22,170 bases of DNA from JALZBN01 sp035525375 (lineage in GTDB: Bacteria > Actinomycetota > Acidimicrobiia > Acidimicrobiales > AC-14). The notes under the pieces were generated by a model. It had not been told where the DNA came from and did not search any database. It saw only the letters and a program-made list of their open reading frames with translations. Below, piece after piece: positions 6,901 through 12,781 of the stretch; within the stretch, counting starts at the first letter, position 1, and every line of letters starts with the position of its first letter. The DNA is taken from assembly GCA_035525375.1 (NCBI GenBank), contig DATLEI010000026.1, forward strand, positions 1-22,170. Direction: 5' to 3'. A program made the position numbers and the translations under genes.

Positions 6901-8505
6901 TTAGGCTTCCACGCCGACGGAGCGGTTGTCGTCGCCGTCGACCGGTGGCGGATCCCGCCGGGAACGCCGGGCCAGGCTCTGCAACTCCGCGGCGGTAAGC
7001 GTCTCCTGTTCGAACAGCTTGTCGGCGATGAGTGACAGGTCGTCGGCGTTGTCATGGAGGATCGTGCGCGCCGCCTGTTCAGCACGCTGTAGCAACTCGC
7101 GCACTTCTTGGCGACCAGGCTGGTCGTCACTCGATGACCGGCGCTTGTCGTCGTTGGATTCACCGGCAAGCTCGAATCGGCCGGTCATGGCCAGGCGCTC
7201 GACCATCCGCCGGGCCAGGTTCGCGGCGTGCTCGAGGTCGTCCTCGGAACGGGTGCTGGGCTGGCCGAAGGCATTCATCTCTGCGGCCCGGCCGCCGAGA
7301 AGGACGATGAGCTGAGCCATCAGCTCACGCTTGGTCACCACCTCGCGGTCGTCGGCCGACGACCACGGCGAGCGCTCGAACGCGCCAGCCCGGCTCACGA
7401 TCGACACCCTCGACGGTGGCTTCACACCCCGTAGCAGCACGGACAGGAGGGCGTGGCCGGCCTCGTGCATCGAGACGAGTTGCTTCTCCTCGTCGGTCAT
7501 GAGCTTCGCCGACTTGGTGCCCGACAACACTCGGGAGGTGGCCTCCTCGACGTCTTCGGGGGCTACCCGTTCGCGGTGCCGGCGCGCCGCTAGCAGACAC
7601 GACTCGTTGACGAGGTTGGCGAGCTCGGCGGGGGTCAAGCCGGCTGTGTGCCCGGCGACCTCTTCCCAGTCGACGCGGCGCGAGAACAGTCGGTGGGCGG
7701 CGTGCAGTCGCAGAATCTTCGCCCGGCCACCGCGGTCGGGGCGGTCGACCTGGATGCGCCGGTCGAAGCGCCCGGGGCGAAGCAGGGCGGGGTCGATCAA
7801 CTCCGGTCGGTTCGTCGCCGCGAGGATCAGAACACCGGACGCGCCGAGGAACCCGTCGAGCTCGACGAGGAGCGCGTTGAGGGTGTGGTCGAACTCCCGC
7901 TCGCCGGTTGTGTCGGCCGCACGCTCGCGTCCGATGGCGTCGAGCTCGTCGATGAAGAGGATGCACGGCGCATCGCGCTTGGCCGCGTCGAAGAGCTGAC
8001 GCACCCGGGCCGCACCGAGCCCGACGAACTTCTCGACGAAGCTGGTGGCTGATACGAAATAGAACGGCACGCCGGTCTCACCGGCGAGTGCTCGCGCCAT
8101 GAGGGTCTTGCCGCAGCCCGGAAGGCCATATAACAGGATGCCGCGTGGCAGCTCGGCCCCGAGCGTCTGGAAGCGGTGTGGATCGCTCAGGTACTCGGTG
8201 ACCTCGCGCAGCTCGGCGATGGCCTCGTCGAGCCCGGCCACGTCGGCGAACGTGACCGACTGTTGGGTGGACTCGACACCATTGATCTTGGTCCCATCGA
8301 CCTTCGTCACCCTGAACGGGGTTTCGGGGCTCCCACTGGCTGTGGCTGCGTGCGCCGAGTTGGCGCTCGAGGGCTTGGGATCCGAACGACGGAGGCGGGA
8401 CATCACTCTCCGAGGATTGGTCATGCGTAGGGCAACGATAGTCGCCCCGATGATCACTATTGCGCTACCTATGACTTCCGGCCTAGTCAGGATGTCCACA
8501 GGCAC
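6901..8505 (-). CDS. FtsH-like membrane AAA+ zinc metalloprotease with one N-terminal helix
   Basis: This 534-residue protein has the whole FtsH catalytic layout: Walker A GLPGCGKT (127-134; the usual form is GPPGTGKT), pore motif FVG (160-162), Walker B LFIDE (183-187), the second region of homology with ATNRPELIDPALLRPGRFD (230-248), and zinc site HEAGH (347-351) with Asp423 as the likely third ligand. It degrades membrane or soluble proteins at the inner membrane. Classical FtsH has two transmembrane helices around a ~75-residue periplasmic domain. Here only one helix (about 11-27) is present, with a ~55-residue linker before the AAA module. It is therefore probably a paralogue, not the housekeeping FtsH. 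The start is GTG 8505; a second GTG lies at 8499. The gene sits between an L,D-transpeptidase gene (19-bp gap) and copCD. Confidence 0.93.
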   Translation of the reverse strand: MPVDILTRPEVIGSAIVIIGATIVALRMTNPRRVMSRLRRSDPKPSSANSAHAATASGSPETPFRVTKVDGTKINGVESTQQSVTFADVAGLDEAIAELREVTEYLSDPHRFQTLGAELPRGILLYGLPGCGKTLMARALAGETGVPFYFVSATSFVEKFVGLGAARVRQLFDAAKRDAPCILFIDELDAIGRERAADTTGEREFDHTLNALLVELDGFLGASGVLILAATNRPELIDPALLRPGRFDRRIQVDRPDRGGRAKILRLHAAHRLFSRRVDWEEVAGHTAGLTPAELANLVNESCLLAARRHRERVAPEDVEEATSRVLSGTKSAKLMTDEEKQLVSMHEAGHALLSVLLRGVKPPSRVSIVSRAGAFERSPWSSADDREVVTKRELMAQLIVLLGGRAAEMNAFGQPSTRSEDDLEHAANLARRMVERLAMTGRFELAGESNDDKRRSSSDDQPGRQEVRELLQRAEQAARTILHDNADDLSLIADKLFEQETLTAAELQSLARRSRRDPPPVDGDDNRSVGVEA

Positions 8506-8524
8506 GCCCTTCGCAACGGATCGA

Positions 8525-9676
8525 TCAGAACTGGACGGCGGCAGCCTGGGTCGGCGTTTCGGGTGCTGGTGTGCTGGAGCCTCGGGCTTTTGCGGGCCCG
8601 GCGTTCACTATGGCGACTGTGGTGCCCGTGCTCACACGCCCGAAGACGTCGAGCTCGTCTGACTCGTGCATCCGGATGCAACCGTGCGACGCGCTGTAGC
8701 CGATGGAGGCGTCGTCAGACGTCGCGTGGATCAGGATTCCCGACGCGTTGAGCGCCAGGGCGTGGGTGCCCAGGGGATTTCCGGGGCCACCGGGGATGGT
8801 CGGGGGCATGCTCTTCGACCACGAGCTGTTCGGGTTGGTCCAGACCGGATTCACCAGCTTCTGGATGATGCGCCAGTTGCCCGTCGGGGTGGGGAACTCG
8901 GCCGTGCCGGTGGCGACGGGCCACGACTTGGTGATGGCTCCGTTCTCGTACAGGCTGAGCGTGTTCTCGCCCGCACGTACGAGGAGCACCTTCGAATAGG
9001 CGTCCGCGCCGACTTCGGGCTGCACTTCCTGAGTGACGAGGCGCACGGTGTCCTGGCGCAGGCGTACCGCGTCCAAGAGCGCGTTACGTGACGCCTCGAC
9101 GTCGAGCTGACGGCCGACCTTGGCCTCCGAGAAGGTGACCCATCCTGTTGACGTGCTGATGCTCGCATTCTGGGGTTCGAGCGTCACCGACTCGCCTGCC
9201 CGCTCGAGAATCGCTCCGAGTTCGCCGTCGCCCCATTTCGGAGTGGCCGACGTCTTCGTTGGGCCGTGACTGAAGAGCTGGCGCCAAATCCGTTCCGGAA
9301 GGTTGCCCTCCTTTGACCGATTCATCGCCTTGTCCACGACTGAAGGCACATCCACCTGAAGGCCTAGGTTCCACGCTGTGGTCTCGGCTTCGAACTCCTC
9401 GCTCTGCACCTTGATCGGATGGTGCAGTGGCGCCTCGACCTGCTCCCTCACCCGAGCGACGGCCAGGTCAAAGCTGAGCCCGCCAACGGGTACGCCGTTG
9501 ATCATCGTCCCGGGCAAAAGCCTTTGCGACGCTGCCTGGTCGTAATTGACGGCCCATACGGCACTTGCCGACGTGAGGATGACGGCACACACGAGAACGA
9601 CGATGAAGACGGGATGATGGCGCCCGAACCAAAAGAAGCGCTTCACGCCGCCGCCCCATTCCCCGTCGCCATACAC
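8525..9676 (-). CDS. L,D-transpeptidase (YkuD domain) with signal anchor
   Basis: This is a cell-wall cross-linking enzyme that forms 3-3 (L,D) links or attaches proteins to peptidoglycan outside the membrane. It has an N-terminal signal anchor (PVFIVVLVCAVILTSASAVW), then a region of about 180 residues resembling the PG_binding_4/VanW-associated domain (GTMINGVPVGGLSFDLAVA). The YkuD catalytic domain is at about 245-370. Its active site is seen as His317 (ILIHATSDD) and the SHGCIRM motif with catalytic Cys333. The C-terminal tail is Pro/Thr/Ala rich. The GTG at 9676 gives the longest reading; GTG at 9646 (then KRFFWFGRHHP) gives a cleaner anchor and is a good alternative. It lies 30 bp after murJ, so the two wall genes are probably co-transcribed. 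Confidence 0.93.
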   Translation of the reverse strand: MYGDGEWGGGVKRFFWFGRHHPVFIVVLVCAVILTSASAVWAVNYDQAASQRLLPGTMINGVPVGGLSFDLAVARVREQVEAPLHHPIKVQSEEFEAETTAWNLGLQVDVPSVVDKAMNRSKEGNLPERIWRQLFSHGPTKTSATPKWGDGELGAILERAGESVTLEPQNASISTSTGWVTFSEAKVGRQLDVEASRNALLDAVRLRQDTVRLVTQEVQPEVGADAYSKVLLVRAGENTLSLYENGAITKSWPVATGTAEFPTPTGNWRIIQKLVNPVWTNPNSSWSKSMPPTIPGGPGNPLGTHALALNASGILIHATSDDASIGYSASHGCIRMHESDELDVFGRVSTGTTVAIVNAGPAKARGSSTPAPETPTQAAAVQF

Positions 9677-9706
9677 GAGAGATTATCCCAGTACAAGCAT
9701 CTCGCG

Positions 9707-11353
9707 TCAGGGAGATTCAGGCGCCGGCGCGGCCGCGGTTCGAGATCCGGGAAGCAGGCGCCGAAGCATTACAAGCTCCTCTACTCCGAGCGCCCGGGCT
9801 GTGCCCAGGTAGGCGGCGGTGCCCAATGCGCCCGCCAGCACGAGCTGAGCGAACGCTTGGACATTTCCAGTCGATACGAGGTCGCCGAGCGTCTCCCGGA
9901 CCGCAAGCATCACGACGGTCGCCACGGCCGTTGCTGCGACGATCTTGCCGAGCTCCGTGACTGTATGACCGAGTTCCAAGCCGCCAATACGACGAGCCAA
10001 GAGCACTCCGGCCAACGTGGCGGCCACGACATAGGAAAGGGAATGGGCGAGGGCCAGGCCCTGCACCTCCATCCCCGAGAACAGGAGCAGCGCGAAGAGG
10101 ATGTAGGCGCCGTTGGCGACCACGTTGATACCGACAGGCGTCCGAGCATCCTGGCGGGCGTAGAACGCACGGAGAAACAGGAGAAAGGCCGAGAAGGGGA
10201 GCAGCCCGACGGAGAACATGTCCAGAACTTCCGAGACCAGCAAGGTGCTGGTAGCGCCCATGACGCCATGCTGTAGGAGGCTCTGCACGAGTGGCCGGGA
10301 GAGGACGAGATAGCCGGCGGTCGCGGGGACGAGTACCACCGCCATGGCGCGGATCCCACCGCTCAACCAAACGCGGAACGCGGCGTCATCCCGGTCGACG
10401 TGGCTGGCCGCAAGGGTCGGGACGAGTGCGGTCATTATCGACACGGCCACGATCCCGTAGGGGAGCTGAAAGAACGCGAACGCGGTGAAGAACGCAGTGG
10501 GCCCGCCTTGGACGCCATTGGCGAGGTAGAGGGCGATCCCGAATCCGATCTCGTTCAGGGCGACGTAGGCCAGGGTCCAGACCGAGAGACGAGCCAGCTT
10601 TCGGACCGCTGGATGCCGCAGGTCGGGCCGGAATCGGATGCGTCCTGGAAGGCGCCAGACGAAGACCCAGATGGCAATGGCCATGACCGCCACACCGGCT
10701 GTCGTCCCTAGGCCGAGCAAAAGCTTGTCGCCCAGGCTGTCACCCACGCTGGCATTCGTCGGGGTGCCGTCGACGACCGCGGCGAAGAGGAGGCACGTGG
10801 CAATGAGCACCAGGTTGTTGAGCACTGGCGCGAACATCGGTACCGCGAAGCGGTCGTGGGCGTTGAGGAGGGCGGTCGACACCGCGCCCAACCCATAGAG
10901 GGCGATCTGTGGCGCGAAGACCCTGAGAAGAAAGGTCGCTGTTTCTTGCTGGTGAGTCGCCTCTACGCCAGCCAGGCGCAAGGTGAACAGGCGGACAATC
11001 CAGGGCGCCGCAATCGCCGCGACCATGCTGAGGGCGACGAGCACGAGAAGGGACATCGTCGCCAGGGCCGAGATCGACTCCCATGCATCTTCGTGGCGGC
11101 GCGTCTTCAGCTCCTGTACGACGACAGGGATGAAGACCGAGGTCAACACGCCGCCAAGCACGAGCTCGTAGATGACGTTCGGCATCGTGTTGGCGATGTT
11201 GTAGGAGTCGGCCAGGCGTGACTCGGTGACGCCGAGAGCGAAGGCGAGGGCGATGACCCGGCCGAGCCCGGTGATGCGGGAGAGGGCGGTGCCCGTGGCC
11301 ATCACGACCGTCGAGCGCCCGAGGCGGACGGCCCTCCGCTCCCCGTTACTCAT
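9707..11353 (-). CDS. murJ: Lipid II flippase MurJ (MviN)
   Basis: This is a 548-residue polytopic membrane protein of the MOP superfamily that flips lipid II outward for peptidoglycan synthesis. The N-terminus has the MurJ signature TALSRITGLGRVIALAFALG followed by NTMPNVIYELVLGG. FAPQIALYGLGAV, FFQLPYGIVAVSIMTALVPTL and LLPFSAFLLFLRAFYARQDART are further conserved stretches. Family members have 14 transmembrane helices, and the length fits. The ATG at 11353 is preceded by a palindrome arm instead of a clear Shine-Dalgarno. The gene opens the long minus-strand run and is divergent from the anti-sigma-type ATPase gene. Confidence 0.95.
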   Translation of the reverse strand: MSNGERRAVRLGRSTVVMATGTALSRITGLGRVIALAFALGVTESRLADSYNIANTMPNVIYELVLGGVLTSVFIPVVVQELKTRRHEDAWESISALATMSLLVLVALSMVAAIAAPWIVRLFTLRLAGVEATHQQETATFLLRVFAPQIALYGLGAVSTALLNAHDRFAVPMFAPVLNNLVLIATCLLFAAVVDGTPTNASVGDSLGDKLLLGLGTTAGVAVMAIAIWVFVWRLPGRIRFRPDLRHPAVRKLARLSVWTLAYVALNEIGFGIALYLANGVQGGPTAFFTAFAFFQLPYGIVAVSIMTALVPTLAASHVDRDDAAFRVWLSGGIRAMAVVLVPATAGYLVLSRPLVQSLLQHGVMGATSTLLVSEVLDMFSVGLLPFSAFLLFLRAFYARQDARTPVGINVVANGAYILFALLLFSGMEVQGLALAHSLSYVVAATLAGVLLARRIGGLELGHTVTELGKIVAATAVATVVMLAVRETLGDLVSTGNVQAFAQLVLAGALGTAAYLGTARALGVEELVMLRRLLPGSRTAAAPAPESP

Positions 11354-11355
11354 TT

Positions 11356-11394
11356 GGGCGCAGGCTACAAGCTGTCCGGTTCACATCTGCGCCC
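11356..11394. promoter_or_regulatory. Perfect 8-bp inverted repeat in the murJ/ATPase divergent region
   Basis: GGGCGCAG (11356-11363) and CTGCGCCC (11387-11394) are perfect reverse complements separated by 23 bp, with centres 31 bp apart (about three helical turns). They fill most of the 62-bp gap between two divergent genes, and one arm ends two bases before the murJ ATG. It could be an operator serving both genes, or a hairpin that blocks ribosome entry on murJ mRNA. No factor can be named. Confidence 0.5.
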
Positions 11395-11415
11395 TCTGGG
11401 GTAGGCAGCAAGGCG

Positions 11416-11850
11416 ATGAGGCTCACTCTCTCCATCTGCCTGCCGCGAGACAGTGTCAGCATTCCGGTCAGTCGTCACATCATCCGTGACACCCTGAAGC
11501 AGATCGGCGTCACCGAGGAGTGCCTGGCCGACATCGCCGTCGCCCAGAGCGAAGCCTGCACGAATGTCGTCGAACACTCTGGTCCGGGCGAGGAGTACGA
11601 GATCAGTGTCCAGATTGTGGACGACTACTGCATCATCACCGTCACGGACAGCGGGCAGGGCTTCGACACGTCCCAACCCAGCGCGGAGCCGGTCGTGCTG
11701 GGTGAAGGCGGGCGAGGTATCGACCTGATGAAGGCGCTCGTCGACAACGTCCATTTCGTGACTCAACCCGGGAGCGGCACATCGGTGTTCCTGAAGAAGG
11801 GTCTGCACTTCCGAGATGACCCGGTTGTCAGGCGCCTCGCACGCGGCTGA
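11416..11850 (+). CDS. RsbW/SpoIIAB-like GHKL ATPase (anti-sigma or switch kinase)
   Basis: This is a 144-residue stand-alone HATPase_c_2 domain. The N box is EACTNVVEHS (about residues 47-56), the G1 box DSGQGFD and the G2/lid region GEGGRGIDLMKALVD. Such proteins bind ATP and either hold a sigma factor or phosphorylate an anti-sigma antagonist on serine in partner-switching modules. No STAS antagonist, PP2C phosphatase or sigma-factor gene is adjacent, so its partner must be elsewhere. It is transcribed away from murJ and converges on the cupredoxin gene. The ATG at 11416 follows a weak AAGG purine run. Confidence 0.87.
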   Translation: MRLTLSICLPRDSVSIPVSRHIIRDTLKQIGVTEECLADIAVAQSEACTNVVEHSGPGEEYEISVQIVDDYCIITVTDSGQGFDTSQPSAEPVVLGEGGRGIDLMKALVDNVHFVTQPGSGTSVFLKKGLHFRDDPVVRRLARG

Positions 11851-11856
11851 GGTCCC

Positions 11857-11891
11857 TGACCGGCGTTACTGAACTACGAAGGTGCCGGTCA
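11857..11891. terminator. Probable bidirectional terminator between convergent genes
   Basis: TGACCGGC (11857-11864) and GCCGGTCA (11884-11891) form a perfect 8-bp inverted repeat with a 19-base loop. It lies in the 51-bp gap between the stops of the convergent ATPase and cupredoxin genes. There is no T-run on either side, so it may be an imperfect terminator or an mRNA 3'-end hairpin. Confidence 0.5.
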
Positions 11892-11901
11892 TCCCGCGTG
11901 C

Positions 11902-12264
11902 CTATGGCGCGCCCGAAACCGTGATCTCTTGGCGGATCCCCTTGCCGGTCTGGCCGGGCTTACAAGCGATCTGGTACTTCCCGGCTGAAAGGTCGGCCGA
12001 GAAAGTGACCGACGTGCCGGGCCCGATGTTCTCCTTCTCCGCAATGACCTCGTCGCCCTCGCCGTAGACGTAGACCTCGGTCACCTTGTCGCCCTGGTTG
12101 TTGACCTTGAATGACTGCCGGCCGGACGCGAGGTCAGTTCGGTCGACCCTGCATTCCGTGTCAGTGGCGACGATGCCGACGGCGTTGGCGGTGTCGCTCG
12201 TCGAACAGGCCACCGCAGCGGCGAGCGCCACAGCAGCGACTAGGCCAACTCTTCCAACCCGCAT
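11902..12264 (-). CDS. Cupredoxin-like lipoprotein (EfeO N-terminal domain type)
   Basis: This is a small secreted protein of about 120 residues. The signal peptide ends AAVACSTS, giving a lipobox with AVAC. The rest resembles the N-terminal cupredoxin domain of the iron-uptake protein EfeO: VGIVATDTECRVDRTDLASG, VYVYGEGDEVIAEKENIGPG and AGKYQIACKPGQTGKGIRQ. The M75 peptidase-like domain of full EfeO is missing, as in known stand-alone forms. It may bind copper or iron at the outer membrane face. I chose ATG 12264 because GGGAG stands five bases ahead of it; an ATG at 12276 would add four residues. It is divergent from the response-regulator operon. No EfeU or EfeB gene is near. Confidence 0.82.
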   Translation of the reverse strand: MRVGRVGLVAAVALAAAVACSTSDTANAVGIVATDTECRVDRTDLASGRQSFKVNNQGDKVTEVYVYGEGDEVIAEKENIGPGTSVTFSADLSAGKYQIACKPGQTGKGIRQEITVSGAP

Positions 12265-12295
12265 TCCATCTCCCATTCGTCGTCCGTATGGGTGA

Positions 12296-12314
12296 CCTTA
12301 CATCGTTCGTAAGG
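12296..12314. promoter_or_regulatory. 6-bp inverted repeat in divergent region, possible operator
   Basis: CCTTAC and GTAAGG flank a 7-base spacer, 32 bp before the cupredoxin start and about 90 bp before the response-regulator start. Its central place in a divergent region suits a repressor site for either gene. It would equally form an RNA hairpin in the plus-strand leader. Confidence 0.4.
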
Positions 12315-12374
12315 AGCACCTAAAAGCCTTTGGCCGGACCCGTCGCGTAACTTGGGGGAACCGGTTCAAGCCCT

Positions 12375-12400
12375 GTGCCGGTGACTCACGGGAGCGGCAC
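12375..12400 (+). promoter_or_regulatory. Hairpin over the ribosome-binding site of the response-regulator gene
   Basis: GTGCCG (12375-12380) pairs with CGGCAC (12395-12400) around a 14-base loop. The Shine-Dalgarno GGGAG (12390-12394) is at the 3' edge of the loop, nine bases before the ATG at 12404. Folding would restrict ribosome access, so translation may be controlled here. Confidence 0.45.
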
Positions 12401-12403
12401 GCA

Positions 12404-12781
12404 ATGGCCAGGCGTATCCTTGTCATCGACGACGATGCCCAAATCCGGGCAGTGGCCTCGGCCACCCTCAGCCTCGTGGGCATGTGGGAGGTTTCGACCG
12501 CAAGCTCCGGGGAGGAGGGGATCGCTCAAGCGGCGGCGGGGCGGCCTGACGCGATCCTCCTTGACGTGATGATGCCGGACATGGACGGCCGCACCACCCT
12601 GCGACGGCTCCGGGCGTCGCCGACCACCGCGGAGATCCCGGTGATCATGCTCACCGCCACCCTCGGCCCCGACGGGACGGCTCCTATTTTCGACCAGCCC
12701 GTCGCCGGCGTACTCGGGAAGCCGTTCGACATAATGGGTCTTGCCGGCGATGTAGCTGCTGTATTGGGATGGGACACCTGA
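12404..12781 (+). CDS. Single-domain response regulator (REC only)
   Basis: This is a 125-residue receiver domain without an output domain. The acidic pocket is DDD (residues 9-11), the phospho-acceptor Asp54 lies in LLDVMMPDMDG, the switch Thr is Thr84 (IMLTAT) and the conserved Lys is Lys106 (GKPFD). All key residues are present, so it should be phosphorylatable. It overlaps the start of the Hpt-REC-GGDEF hub gene by 13 bp, so phosphate transfer to or from the Hpt domain of that protein is likely. No histidine kinase with an intact transmitter is encoded in the window. Confidence 0.93.
   Translation: MARRILVIDDDAQIRAVASATLSLVGMWEVSTASSGEEGIAQAAAGRPDAILLDVMMPDMDGRTTLRRLRASPTTAEIPVIMLTATLGPDGTAPIFDQPVAGVLGKPFDIMGLAGDVAAVLGWDT

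Larger units (their letters stand above)
12290..12403 (+). ncRNA. Structured leader upstream of the response-regulator operon; riboswitch candidate
   Basis: This stretch is rich in inverted repeats: a CCTTAC/GTAAGG hairpin, a GAACCGGTTC palindrome (12358-12367) inside CTTG/CAAG arms (12351-12370), and a hairpin over the ribosome site. Between them is AAAAGCCTTTGGCC. The order of a CC-hairpin-GG, then AAAGCC, GGCC and a GTAAC...GGGGGAACCGG block loosely recalls the layout of the c-di-GMP-I (GEMM) riboswitch. The conserved GGGCAAACC and GACGC segments are not intact and I cannot draw a closing P1 helix. The match is suggestive only. A protein-binding leader or chance symmetry remain possible. 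Confidence 0.22.

Noticed and set aside
9419..10276. 285-codon plus-strand ORF
   Set aside because: It is antisense to murJ and the L,D-transpeptidase gene, which have clear family motifs.
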